A DNA stretch of 64,000 nucleotides, taken from contig VZDJ01000034.1 of assembly GCA_008694505.1 (NCBI GenBank), forward strand, positions 4,062,514 to 4,126,513. Reading direction: 5' to 3'. Below, one piece after another: positions 23,758-37,200 of the stretch. The notes under the pieces were generated by a model. It saw only the letters and a list, made by a program, of their open reading frames with translations, was not told the DNA's origin and did not search any database. How positions within the stretch are numbered: the stretch's first letter is position 1; every line of letters starts with the position of its first letter. Origin of the DNA: Cyanoderma ruficeps. Its lineage: Eukaryota; Chordata; Aves; Passeriformes; Timaliidae. The position numbers and the translations under genes are program-made.

Positions 23758-23905
23758 TCACAGAATCTGGTTTGGATTGGGAGGGACCTTAGAGCCCATC
23801 CAGTTCCTTCCCTGCCGCGGGCAGGAACATCTTTCACTGTCCCAGATTGCTCCAAGGCCTGACCAACCTGGCCTTGGACTCTTCCAGGGATGGGACATCC
23901 TCCAT
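23758..23905 (-). mobile_element. CR1 LINE 3' fragment
   Basis: A reverse-oriented CR1 end: TCACAGAATC, GGGAGGGACCTTAGAGCCCA, GGCAGGAACATCTTTCACTG, CTTGGACTCTTCCAGGGATG. More diverged than the copy in RER1 intron 1, so probably older. Confidence 0.85.
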
Positions 23906-26900
23906 TTCTGCTTTGGTCTCTACCAGTAGCTTGCAGTGTCTTTGTGTCTGTGGCATCCTGTGTCTCTGAATCACAGAAAATACAGGGCCTTGCTAAAACA
24001 CGACGGGTTTGATGTGTTTAAAGCAGAATTTCCAGTTCTGGTTTAAAATCCAAGCCAAACACAAACAAACCCCCCTCAGTAGAACTCATCCCATCACTGG
24101 GAGCTTGGAGCTTTCCCTTTTTCCCCTCCCTGCTCCCTTTGGGCACCGGTGGCTCTTTTTCTGGAGGCCCCCGTGTCACTGCGGGTGTTCACGCCTTTGT
24201 TTCTCTGCAGAAATGTGTGATGTAGAGATAGTGCTTATGTGGACGTCAGCATTTCCAAACCTTGCATGTGTTGCATTGCTAAGCAACTTTTAGCAACACT
24301 TATCTCGCGTCCTTATGCCATCTGGAAGAGAGGATTAGACAAGGAAATGTGCCAGGGAGAGACAAAGGCACATCTAAGAAAGAGGTGGCTTAATTGCTTA
24401 AGAGAATGAGTGACATTAATAGTAGGCAATCAGCAGAAGTGATTGAAAGCAGGCACAATGCTTCACAGGTAGTGATAAGGAAGCTCTGGGAAAGGTGGCA
24501 TATTTTATACCCCCTGGCCTCTTCCCTCCCTGCAGGAAGCAGAACTTGGCTGCATCCCATTGCATGATGCAAGATGAAGGCCCCTGGGATTTCAGTTTAT
24601 AAATTAGATACAGTTCCAGTGACAATGAGTCTTTTCTAGATCTTCCAGTTGTTCTGTCCATCCAGGAGTACGACTGGCTGGCTGCTGTTTAGAGGTCCTG
24701 TCCCTACAGCAGAGGAGGCTGTGAGCTGCCAGTGGAACCTGGAACTTGAGCTGTTGCTTGTAGAGATTCTGTACACATGAGTTACACATGATTTTGTACA
24801 TGAGCTACCATCAGTGCAGCTATCCTGGGATAACTGCTGAGGAAAACATCCTGTGCTCTGGGGGGGTGGCAGGGACAGAGCAGAGCACGTGGTGTCACAA
24901 GTGTGTTTCTAAAGAAGTGCTTTGTCTTTGTGGTCATCCTCAGCACACCTGTAACTGCTAAAGATGTAAACCAATCCATCTGGAGCTTCAGCTGGGTTCA
25001 CACACATTTGAGGATTGTAGGAGCCCTTTTATTGGTATCTCTGCTGTTATCACATCAACAGCCAAATATCCAACTTAATAGAAGAACGACCATTTTAGGT
25101 TTTTAATATTCTTATTCTCTAGTTCCTTATGGACTCTGAGATTGGAAGAATGTTGCCTGATGGCTAAACAGGATTTAGTACCACGTAAAACCAGTGAGGT
25201 TTGTTGCTGAGCTGTTTTATTTCCCATACCTGGGCTTTTGACTGCACTTTGACCATTGTCGGATGATTTCCATCTCCATTGTGACCCTAAAGTCTTCCAA
25301 TAATACAGAACAATTCACACTAAATTTCAGTGCCAGCTCTGGGTGTCAAAATGATTTTAACATGTACCTTGGAGCAGAACTGTCTCACAATATACAATCC
25401 TGTACTTTCTTCTCCCAGCAGGAACTGAAACCACTATTCCTGACCATGACCTCTCCTGTCCTGGTTGGCTCTGCTGTCAGTTAATGTCATTAAAGTGGTG
25501 GCTGTAAAACTGCATGTTCGTTATGACATCAGACTGAGCTGCACAGTTACGTGTCCAGTTTTAACATTGCTGGAAGCTTAATTGGCTCATACCTAAACTT
25601 CTGTGGTATTTGGCTTTGCAGCCTTAGGAACCTTTAAACTTTTATGCAAAGGGAATACCTTGGGTAAAATGCAGACTGGATTTAAATAACCAAAGCTTTT
25701 TGGAATGGAGTTTGGTACACTATTTCACTTTTCACGATCTTTAAAAAGCAAAATAATGTGTGATTCTGTATGTGACAAAGCAGTTATTCATTCTTGCCAT
25801 GTAATTTAATGCGATGTTCTATATGAACTGAAGGGCTTCACATAATAGTATCCCACAGTAACAAACCTTGGGCAAGAAATGTTTGATTCTCCTCCCTTTC
25901 CCCTTTAGAGCAGTGCCACATAATCCTTGGTTGTTGTGTGGTCTCCTATTCAACTTTTCACACAAATGTTGGAAGGGTATTTATAAAAAGTCTTGAGGAC
26001 CACCCACTTTGCTATTGAAAATTGGCTGAAATAATCCCCTCTTTATAATTTAGCTGCGGTGTTGTCGAAATTTAAGTTCCATGTGTATTTCTGTTAAAGG
26101 GGCAGGGGAGAAATGACGTGTTGGATGGACGGGACGATTGTGGTGGTGACACCTGTGACGGGCTCCGTGCCTGGGACGTCCCTTCATTGTGCTCCCCAGT
26201 TACTGACAGCACTCTGACATAATGCTTTGCCTGTCTCTCTTTTGATGGATATGATCTGACTGCAGTGTTTGGCATCCTCTGAGTGCTCAGCTCTCCCAGA
26301 ACACAAGGTTCTCTGGAGCAAGAGGGACAGAGACCTTTCCTGAGGGGACAGAGCTTCATTCCAGTTAACTGCAGAAGTACAGTGAGGTGTCCAGTGTTCT
26401 TCTAATGGATTTTTTATTCTTGCAATGAGGGAGTGGTTTTTCTGTTTAATATTGTGGATTTTTAATTTTAAAAGGAAAGTATTTTGGAATAAAAAGTTGG
26501 GAAAACGGGGAAAAAAACCCAAGCTCTGAGTGTGCATGCATGGTTTGTGTGTTCATCAGAGAATAATCCCAGTTAGTGTAAATTACATATTATACACTGG
26601 AAACAGTAAAGAATTGCTCAGCAGGTTGTAATTTGTCAAGCACAGGGCACAGATGAATCCCATCCTCATGCAGAGATATGGAATCCATGGCTTTGTAGAA
26701 AGTTCATCTAATCCAATTGACTTCTAGAGGGGTCACACACAGCTCCAAACAGAGCACAGCTGGGCAAGAGGTGCTCAGAAGTACATCTTGGATTGCCTCG
26801 CTCAGACATGAATGAAACCTCAAAGAAAATGATCCCCAAACCTGGGAATCCTGCAAATATGGACGTACTCTCAGTGTCAGGCAAGCAAAACCCACGGAAT

Positions 26901-27714
26901 GGAACTCAGAAGAACCAATCTGTACCTCAGCCCATCCAAACAATACTTGCATTTCAGAATCTACTGTGGGATGTTAACACTCTCAAAATGAAATATTTCA
27001 TGAAAAAAATCAGAGGAATGTAGTTCACCAGATTGATTTATTTCTACCTTTAATACTAGACATGCTTGCAGTGCTAGGTCATATGTTCTGAACTGAATGA
27101 AAATGTTTCTTTTTAGAAGCATTTCCTCTGAAGAAATAAGTTTTTCTAGGTTTCAAAAGTCTCACAGTAAAGTGCGTCTTTAATCCAGCCAAAGTTGATA
27201 GTAATCAAAATTCATAGCAATGTTCAAACCCTGTGGAATGTTGGGATGGTCTGTTCCATGATTAGTTAGCAGATGTTAACTTTAACAGGCCCTTTTTTCT
27301 GGCACTGTAAGCTGAACAATAAGGAATTGAATAGGTCTTGAAGAAATCGCTACACAATCATGGGAGTATTCTCTTCAGATTACTATAAGGATATATTTGA
27401 AGAGAGAAAATTTGTTCCACTCCTGTTCATTGGGTACTTAGAAGACTTAATTTTCCCTTTTCTCAGCAGTGCAATCATTTACATTCTGCATTAAGAAAGC
27501 ATGACATTCCTGTTTATTGCAAAAACTTAATTTTTTTTTTATCTTCTTAAAATGCATTTTTGTGGAAGTTGAGGTTATTCAGAGGACTTCAGTTTAAACA
27601 TCTAGGTAATTATTTCAGGCAGAGAGATAGCTTGGCTTTTGTGAAGAAACTGCCTTTAAGGGGATGAATGTGTGTCTTCTTTCCATCCCTCTGGGAAGAC
27701 AGGTTTGCTTTACC
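23906..27714. other. Non-coding, nothing recognised
   Basis: No protein-like exon set, known repeat or RNA gene was recognised on either strand. A modestly GC-rich patch near 26,090-26,190 is unexplained. Confidence 0.5.
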
Positions 27715-28340
27715 ACTGCACGGCAGGGAGGATCTGGGGGGGAAAAAAGAGCAATAAACTCTTGTGGAGACTGAGGTGAGGGGAAGGAGGTTCAGCAGGT
27801 GTCACAGCAGATCTTCCTCCTGCAGCCTGTGGAAGGTTGGGGAGAAGCCGTGGTGGGGCAGGGGTTTGTGTGCTGCCCGTGAGGAGGGAGCAGAGCAGAG
27901 TCACACCATGGAGCCCCCACACCAGGGCAGGGGAGGTGTCCTGGGGGAAATGCAGCCCAGGGAAAGCCCACACAGGACCAGGGTCTCCTGATGGGAACTG
28001 ATGTGGCTCGTGCAGCAGCACCAGAGAGAGAATGTTGTTTTCCCAGCCCCCCATTCCTCATCCCCTGCACCAGGCTGTGGGGAGGGGATGAAGGGATGAG
28101 GTTGAGACTGGGAAGAAAGGGCCTGAGTCGGGCAGGAAGGCTGTCCAAGCATAATTTAATTTGTAATAAATTATTTCCCTGAGCCTGTTTAGCCCATGGT
28201 GGCCAATCAGTAAACGTTCTCCATGTCTTTATCTTGACCACGATCCTTCTCATCTTACTTTGCTCCCTGCTGTTGAGGAGAGGGAATGAGAGCACAGCTG
28301 GGTGGGCACCTGGCAGCCAGCCTTGGGCAACCCACCACAA
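27715..28340 (+). mobile_element. Avian ERVL-type LTR, probably solo
   Basis: The right part follows the familiar 3' layout of avian ERVL-type LTRs: AATAAATTATTTCCCTGAGC, TAGCCCATGGTGGCCAATCA, TGTCTTTATCTTGACCACGA, GCTGTTGAGGAGAGGGAATG, then GGTGGGCACCTGGCAGCCAG and a CAACCCACCACA end. The GC-rich purine-biased block to its left, with CAGCCCCCCATTCCTCATCC, fits the 5' part of the same LTR. No retroviral gag, pol or env coding sequence is adjacent, so it is probably a solo LTR. The left boundary is uncertain. Long open frames on the minus strand here are incidental. Confidence 0.7.
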
Positions 28341-29859
28341 AGGCTGTGAAGGATAGAACAAATAAAGCTTCAGTGGGTGGTTCCATTCAATGAATTCAGA
28401 TTTGCTTGAGATTCTCTTTCACCTGAGTCATAATTTTTAGCCTTCTTCGTTTTTCCCTTTATCATCATCAGCCACTGACCTTCCTCTATTTAATGCTGTT
28501 GGCCAAAACAGAGAGTTCTGTTGTCTTTTTGAGTAAAAAGTACAGTGAAAGTGTTTTATACTCTGACTTAAATACTTCACCTGAACTTGTAACATTGTGC
28601 CACAGTAACAGTAAGAGGTAGATACTATAGAGTTTATAACTGATTGTTTATTTGTTGGGATTTTGGTGATCAGCTGTGAATGGTCATGGCCTGGAAATCC
28701 AGGGTGGCATCAAAAACTACCAAATTCCATCAAGTTCTGCTACCAGCTTTGAGTTATTTGGAAGAAACAGAGGAAAACAGTTAAATCCTGTGTACAAGGT
28801 GTGGGGAAGAGCCAATTTCTTTATGTGTTTCCCATGATTCGTGTATAAATCCATAAATACAAATTCTAAAACCAGGTAGTTAATTTGCCAACGTCATAAA
28901 TTGCAGCAACCATACGAGTGTTACACAACAAAAACGGTAGAAAATACCTTTTTTAGATGCTGAGGTGTTTTTGTCATTGTCAAATATACTTTTAGAGTAT
29001 AATTTTCAGCCTTTCAAGAGTTCAGGTTTTTCACTGCCCTCCCAAGCCCCAGCTGGTCATTTCCAGCTCAAGGAAAGATTCTCTAGTCAAGAAATTACAG
29101 CAAGTTCTGTCTTCAATAATTAGGACCATAAAAATCAATCTTCTAAACACTGATTGGTGGTCCTAAATTAATCATTGGTTTCTGAAGTATTTAAGTCCCT
29201 GGAAACTGCTGGATGTATCAGTACTTTTAAGAAGCCAGGAACCTTTAAACCTCACCAAAACTTGTTTCAAAAATCTCACCCAGCATTAGGTTTCTCTCTA
29301 TATTTTATAGCAACGTTGTTCTTTTTTTCCCTGTCAAGGATAATAGGTGATGTCAGAATTGTAAATACTCTGCAATAATTATTTGAAGTACAGAACCAGA
29401 TTAAATAGACCCTACAGTGAAATATTTCTTTGAAGCTGTGAAACTTGATTCTTTGTTTATTAGGAAAGTCAATGCTTTAAGTTTGTGCAGCATTTCAAAA
29501 GACTTGGAAAACACAAGAAGTCATCTAAATGAATTCTAAATTCCCATTTGTCAGCTCCATCTCCAGTCTGACACAACCTAATAGATTTAAGTAGTTGGAG
29601 AGGTAGTTCTCAATATGATCCTTTAATGTATGTTTTCTGCTGGGTACCCAGCTGTAAATTTAATATACTGAGCACCTAATGGATGTCATGGTGAATTTTT
29701 TCCTTATATTTGGACTTAATTAAGATTTAAAACCCATCAGCACAAACAAACAAAAATGTCAAAACTGTTTTCTCTCCCTGGCTCTGAGTGTATAAGCCAT
29801 CTTTTGACATATGTTGCATCTGGAAGCTGGGAACTGCAATCTCCTGTTTCTGTCATTAG

Positions 29860-29967
29860 CAATTCTGGATTTGCACTGGCTGATTTGCCATCCCCTAAGG
29901 GAGACAGAGCCAGAATCTGGGTCTGACACCCAATATAGAGCAGGAGATGCTTCGAGCAGCCAGCATG
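29860..29967 (+). other. Exon-like segment, 108 bp, unassigned
   Basis: It is bounded by a pyrimidine-rich acceptor (CTGTTTCTGTCATTAG) and a strong donor (GTGAGTAA). One of three frames is open through all 108 bases; its translation starts ILDLHWLICHPLRE and is not recognised. Open segments of this length are common by chance, so it may equally be a non-coding exon or nothing. Confidence 0.2.
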
Positions 29968-30901
29968 GTGAGTAAAGATAATGGATTAGTCAACTGCTCA
30001 GCCTTCTAGTTAACTGAAAAATAAAAAAGTATCTTTGCAGTGCAGTAAAATAACTTAAGAGTATAAGAAACAGCCTTTGTAATACAAACAGGCAGGGATT
30101 TTTTTTTTTTAGCAGAGGGCTGAATTTCTCATAATAAATACAAACAAAGTCATTTTTTGACAGTTATTCCATTCTGTAAGAGCAATCTTTCCCTCCTGGG
30201 GTTTCTGCTCAGTTATTTTATTCAGGCAAAACACAGTGGTGTGCAATAAGATCAAAAGTGTTCGAGTTAATAATTTCTGCAGTCCTAATTCATTTACCAA
30301 GAATGAAATAGGGCCTCATACTTAAATCTAGACCCCAGACTTTCTACCCTTCACCGATGTTTAGAAACACTGCTGGTACTTCACATACTTTCAGTAACAA
30401 CTTTGGCATGTGAAATGGTCCCATAAATACGGCAGCTACAGGATCCTGAACTGTGGGAGTGCTGCTTTCAGGGAAAATCAGGAATATTCAGGCATGTAGG
30501 CTTCTATGTCCACACAAAGCCATTTTCACATTTTACAAAGTATTCAAGCAGATGGTGGAGGCAGAAATGTTTAAATTTTTTTCCTGATTTAATGTTCTGT
30601 CTGATTGTAATTCATGGTGATTGAACAGCCATTTTAATGGGAATTACTGGGAATTACTTTGGTGCTGGAGTAACAAGTTCCAGCACTGCCACTCCAAGCA
30701 GTGAGAAGTTGAGTGTTAAGAAAATCACTTTTCCTTCAGAAACACCTGATTTGGCTATTTCTATTAAGATTCTAAAGGTGGTGAATTTGGGTTCTGTTCA
30801 TTTATATTGTGAGATTTGTAACATTGGAATTCCTAAACCATGACACTGGACACGTTAGACTTTCTCTTGACGCCCTAATTGCAACAGAAAGTTTAGGAGG
30901 G

Positions 30902-30980
30902 GAAAAAAACCCCAAAAAATCAAAACAAAACCAACCAAACAAAATAAACAAACAAAACCCAACCAAACAAAACCCCCCCA
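30902..30980 (+). repeat. A/C-rich low-complexity tract
   Basis: About 80 bases of AAAC, AACC and AAAT words without G, ending in a C run. Confidence 0.8.
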
Positions 30981-33900
30981 CAGAATCCTCCTGGCTATGA
31001 AATAAAATCAGAAGACTTGGTGACTTTGATTTTAAGTTTCAAATTTTATGCTTCTGAGGAAGTTTTTGGTAGCTGTGGCTGCAGAGTGACTGTCCCACCT
31101 GCATTACTGTGTGGAAACCCTGAAAAACAACCAGTTGATTTGCAACCTCTGTGCAAATCCCGTGTGTGACTCATGAATTTAATCAATTAGAAACAAAATA
31201 TCTTGTGACTCCCTGGATGGGGCACCATATGGTGCAACAGAAAGAGAGCACTTTAGGAGGAGGCAGTTTGGTGTTTTTGGAAAGATGACATTGGAGAGAA
31301 AATGTAGAAAATGTGCTTGGCTTTAAATATTAGGACTTCAAAACAAAACCCAGTCGTTGTTTTGCAAAGTTCGCTGAGCTGAAGATTGTTTTGGGGGCTG
31401 TAGTCATCCTGTTGTTACGGGCACTCAGCTATTTCTGGTGTTGGTGTCACTGCTTGGAGGTGTGTTACTGTGCATGTGATTGTGTTTTGTCCTATCTGAG
31501 TGTTCATGGCAGGCAAACTTTGGGGCTTTTCGGAGCTCACTAATCATTGATTTCATTTTGGCCAGGGACATTGGGATAATTGGCACTGGAAGGTAAGAGG
31601 CAGAGGGGACAGAAGGAGTGGGGAAGACACTTGGGGGGCTTGAAGGAAAGGAGGGAAGGTAAAAGGAAAAAGAAAAACGAACCCAAAGTATCTATTCAAA
31701 GGTCTTTTCTCTGGGCATTGCTCTACTGATTTCCCTTCTGATTCTTCTCATCTCTTCTTTTGGAGAGAAATGTTGGCTAACTCTCAAAATACCTTGGGAA
31801 TAAACCTCTGCTGATGGGTAAATGATGAGATCCTCGAGGCATTCATGCACCACTGCCCGTGGTATGGATACGATCATTCGGTGATGGAGAATCATCCAGC
31901 TTCAGCCAGTATTGATGAACTGTCAGTGAAAGGGTTCCAAGAGGCTTTGCTGTTTAGTAATAATATCTGTGTAGCTGTAGTTTAAATATGGATGGTTTTC
32001 ATTTTGCAAATAGGCAATGAGATCCAAGCCCATGGAAGATGGTTTTGATGTTATTTGATGGGAAAACCTTTTTTGTCACTACTTAGTAAATGCCTTAATG
32101 TTTACAAATTAACTTCTGGTAGTTTCATGGTGTTAGCCAAGCAAGTGACCTCCACTTGCAGATCTTTAGATTTTTTTCTTTTATTTTTTCCTCTTTTTCT
32201 TACCACTCATGATGCATTTTTGCATTCTTTGTTAAGGTATTGATTATTTTCCAAGGCTGCTTGAAGTAGGGTGAGATGCATTGCTAAATGGACTTGGAGG
32301 AGCAGTTTTCCTTTGGTTATTTCAGTTTGCCACACTGATGGAAGCAATGCGTGCATGGTAAGGAATGTTCTCCTCCAGATTCTTGATGTTATTACAAGAT
32401 ATCAGAGTGTAATAAAGAAAACAATTTCTAGGCACTGATAGCAGTGACATAATATTGCTGCTTGTCCAGATCACTGTAATCCCTCTGGTTTGCATTTGCT
32501 CAATATCATCACATTTCTGCTGCATCAGCGAAAATATTTTTCATTTTTCTGGATTGAAGAATGTTCTGGTCCGATGTGTCTTAAATTTATGGGAATTTAC
32601 AAGACTGAGTAACAAGCTTTCAATTGAAACCAGGGCTGGGAATGCACGGAGCTGGGGTGTGGAGCCAACTCAAACACATCACTGGGTCATTGTTCAGGAG
32701 GTTGGAGCTGTAAAAAGTTCAAGTTTTGGCTCCTGCTGTTTTTAGGTCCAAGTATTGTCCTTAAGTATTCTGCCATCTATTTCAAACTTATCAGCATTGG
32801 GTGTTCTTTCATCCTTCACCCACTATCTCAAACTAAAAGTTTATCTAATTGAGATCCTTTTCTGAAGGTTCATTAGGACTGAACAGATCCCTTCTTTCTT
32901 TTACACTTGTGACTATTCCAGTGCCAATTATATTTTGCAATATCGGTGCCTATAACTGATAACACCGGACTTGAGTGGGAAACCAAACCCACTGAGGTGA
33001 TGTAATCACTGATAATTTTAGTTGATCAATGAAGCAGATCATAACTCAGATAGGCCCATGTTCAAATGACTGGCTCATCAGGAGACAGGGCAAACAAGAC
33101 TGGATTTGCAAGAATGGAGCTCATGAAATTGTCAGCAGCCTGTTTAATAAAAAAGGTGACAAATGAGAGCTACTCTTTACGTCATCGTGTCATAGCTCTG
33201 AACTAGAAAAAGTTGACTGGCTGCATAAATTTAATCACATAATCAGTGGTTTCATGGGTTGAAACCATGTGCATGGGGAAAAAATACCCTGTTTTCTCCC
33301 TACTATTTCTTCATCCAAGAAGCCCTTTTTTAGACTATTTGACAAAAGTGAGTGTGTAACTGAATTCAGGAACAGCATCAGATGACACACAGGCTGTCAT
33401 ATGTTAGTTAAAAAAAATAAAAAGAAAAATAGTTACCATAACAACTGACTCACCACTTGTATTTCCAAGAGAGAGAATATCTTTAAAGAAAATGTGATGG
33501 GTCAGTCCATGTGTGTTGGTGCTGTCAGTGAACAAGCAGGAACACTTTCCATGGGTGGTGAGAATGATTCTTTTTTTTTCTTATTCAAATAAGGATTTGA
33601 TCTCAGAAATAAGACTGGGCTTCTCAGAGGATCCTTTCCATTGAAACAACAATGCAAGAAATTATGTTTTCAAACAAAACCAAAACTCCCAACCCTGATC
33701 ACTGGATTTCTAAACATATTAAGGAGCACTCTTTTTCTTTTAGAATTACTGATTTTTCTTTTGGGGGGTTCACTGTTGAGGAATTGATCCTGCTCATGTC
33801 TGAAGTCAACAGGGATTGATGTCAGAGTTTGCATGATCAAGCCTTGACATGATTTATTTTCTATTTTGTGTCAGCCCCTCTGAGCTTGCTTCAAAGCCAC

Positions 33901-34133
33901 TTCCCCAGACGTGTTTCCTGTGTCTCCTCTGAAGCCCTCAGTGCCAGAACTTGACATCATCACTCGAGGTAGCCTGAGGATCATCAGAGACTTTGAACAC
34001 TTGGTAGTAATTTCCACCACAGACAAATACTCTGCTGAAAAAAAGGTTTTGACTCTGCCCCCTCTTTCCTGCAGGCAGTGATAAATGTTTTTAATCTGAC
34101 ATTTCATACTTTTTCCTGGGTTAATGCAAAGGG

Positions 34134-34250
34134 AATCACAGAATGACGGAATCATTTAGGTTGGAAAAGACCTCCAATAGCACCGAGTCCAACCTGTGTC
34201 CAGTTCCCACCTTGCCACCCAGCCCAGAGCACTGAGGGCCATGTCCAGTC
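34134..34250 (-). mobile_element. CR1 LINE 3' fragment
   Basis: A reverse-oriented CR1 end: AATCACAGAATGACGGAATC, GGTTGGAAAAGACCTCCAAT, GAGTCCAACCTGTG. The body then diverges from the copies in RER1 intron 1 and near 52.5 kb, suggesting another CR1 subfamily. Confidence 0.8.
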
Positions 34251-37200
34251 ATTATACATATAATAACTGCAGTTATGTTTCCCCTCTGTTTTATTATTCC
34301 CTTTTTTCTTATCTGACCTTCATTTCAGCCAACAGTTCTGCCTCTTTAAACTGATAGATATTTATTGTAATTTTGATCATTTTGTCTGGGATTTTGCATG
34401 AAGCCATCACTGCAGCAATTACCATATTTCAAACGTAAAGAAACCTGACTTCTCCACATACAACATGGAAAAAGAAATACGAAGTGTTGGATTCATGTAA
34501 ATTAATGTGTTCTTAGAAGAAATAATTTTTCATTAGCAACAATATGTAAATTTGGTTTCTAAAGTGTCTACAATAACTTTACTTTCTTAATAGTTTCTCT
34601 TTGAGTTCTCTTTAGAGTCTGAAAGACATTTATTTGGGTATAATGAGACCCTGTTGGAGCCCAGGGTCAGGCATTTCGTGGCTGTGCATGCAGCCCTCCC
34701 CCAGGCACTGCTTCCCACGGGTTTCTCAGCACCACACGGTGGCTGCTTGAAAGAACAAATTAGTCTTAGTGTACGTAAGTTCTGTGAATTTAAATGTACA
34801 CCTTTACCTCCCTGGAGCTGTGTCAGGACCAGAGATCCGATACAATCACATGGCCAGGGCACAATGGCTTTGGTTCTCCATAGCAGCTCAGACTCGTCTT
34901 TAGCAGGTGTAAAATAAAAACTACCACCCCTATCCGTAATCACTTCTATCCATAATTACTTTTTGATGACACCAGGAATTGCATTTTGGCAAAACCAAAC
35001 CAGAAACCATTATTGTCCTTCTACTGTTGGAATTAAATGTGTCCCTTTCAGTCCCTTCCTGCTTGCATCTTCCTCTCCTTCATTCCAAGTACTTTGAGGC
35101 TTTGGCAATGTAAAACTAAAGCTTGTGTGTGGAGTAATGCACAGCCTGGGTAACCCTCTGTCTGTGCAGATGATTTATTCTCTACTCAATTTCTGAAATA
35201 ATAATAATAATCCTGTCATGACAGATCAATGCACCACACATATGTATGAACATGTACATACAGACACGTGTGTGTGTGTGTGTGTGTGCTGTGCTTGTTT
35301 AGTTTCTTGTAAAAACATCAGGACTACCTCACATGGTATTTTACCTTTCAGACACTTGGTTGCACACTGGGAGCCCTACAGAACTATAGCTAAAAAGATA
35401 TAATTATGAAAAGCACCTTGCAGCCCTGTGTTGAAATAGCAGCTAAATCAATTTGTCAGATTCCCCTCTATAATCTCTCGTACACATCTGTAATCTCATT
35501 TCACAACAAAGTGATGATTAACATGTTTGCTGATTTAGCAATTAGAATCCTTGGGCTGGTCCTGAACATGCTGATTCTCTCAGAGATGTGAGGAGAGCAG
35601 GAGCTGCTGCACTGATTGGGATAAGAGGGGTCCCAGCATGTGCCAAGCACATCCACGTTAACTCAGTGTAATGAGGCATCAATTTGGAGTCAGACTTCAC
35701 TGTACAAATCTTGTACCTGCTCAGCTTTACTGCAGCCTCCACGGCCCAGGATAAATCTCCCATGTTGTTATTCTGAGACTTGTTAAAGATTTTTTTAAAA
35801 AAGATGATTTATTGGTTGGTAACAGGAATTAAGCTTTCATGTCAAAGGTCTTAGTGTGTATTTATCTAGATCCAAAGTTCCTGCATGACCACCATCCTCT
35901 CATTCAAAAACATAAAGGACAACCCAGATAAATTTAAACTTGTCAACTCAGTATTTTTACTGAACATCCTTCTTGTTGATGTCTGTTACAATTCCATATT
36001 CTCATCAAATTCAGTGTTTTGATGTTGTATTTTTAATGACCATTTTTTTTTTGTTTTCATCTGTTCTACTTGTAACTGCAGTCTAAATAAAGCAAAGCTG
36101 TGGTTCCAAGCATTATAAAAACATGTAATTTTTTTCATTACCCCTGGTATCTGCAGAGAATTAGAAGGCACTTCTGAAAATATGGATATAGTGATGTAGT
36201 GATGACCTTTAGAGAAAACTCTGTGTTATTAGAACTCATATGAGTAAAGAAACTTCTAGCTGATTTTGACCACTTTTGTTTTCTTTTTTTTGACCACTTT
36301 TGACATACATGCCTCTCTAAATCATGCACTAAAATAATTTGGGATTTTGAGTCTGACCATGTAACAGGATCATTGTGAGCCTTGATAGGAGTGGTGTTCC
36401 TTTTGGTGCTAAGGAAAATGAAAAAAAACCCCAAAACGATAGAATGCTTTCCTTTGGCTCTTGGGTTTGTTTTGTTTTAAACTTTCAGATTGGCTGCTTT
36501 GCATTTTGCTTAAAGAAAAGCCAAGCTCACACACATGGAAGATTGCCAGAGACTCTAATCCCTATTTTGGTTAAATTACAGTACCCAGATTTCGGTAACA
36601 AAGCGCATTGATTTTATATTCAAAAAGATTTTTATATTTAGTCTGTTAACCTTTTGTAATTCCCACCCACAGCTTTACACTGGGGAACATTTTGATGCTA
36701 ATTGTTGTCAGTAGGGAATCTGCCACGGCCCCTCGGGAATGTCAATCCACTGAATTGGAATGCAGGTGCTGGTAATTGCAGGACTGTTATTGTCTGCTGG
36801 CTGCGGCGTGTATGTCTCAAACAATTCTTTTCAAACTGGATTTGAGAACACTTTTAAAAAAATAAATCCGGCATTTGAAGATAGCCTGACATTATATTGA
36901 CCATAAAGAAAGGAGTTGGAGACGTTTTTTCCTCTAATTGCTGAGACAGTTCTCCATCCTTGCCGTTTGAAGCCACTCTCCACAGGGCAGACTCTCAGGT
37001 CCAACAGCCATTGTGTCCTGTTGAACATTTCCCTGTGGGTTTGGTGTTTGCAGGAATTTTCCTGGGGTGGTTCCTGAAGGCTGCTGGGTGCAACATCGTA
37101 ATGCAGTGGATGTGACATGGGAATGGCAGGCGAAGAGAGGGTTTGTGCTCTGAGCCCTGATCCTCTGAGTGATACTGGACATATTGCTTCCTTCTGGCCC

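Larger units (their letters stand above)
28341..34133. other. Non-coding, nothing firmly recognised
   Basis: No gene recognised. It holds a G-poor AAAC-rich tract, one splice-bounded open segment at 29,860-29,967 and a 27-bp segment at 31,566-31,592 between an acceptor-like CCAG and a strong GTAAGA donor. None joins into a readable protein. Confidence 0.5.

Noticed and set aside
27792..28361. 189-codon minus-strand open frame
   Set aside because: It lies inside the LTR in antisense, with no resemblance to a retroviral or host protein.
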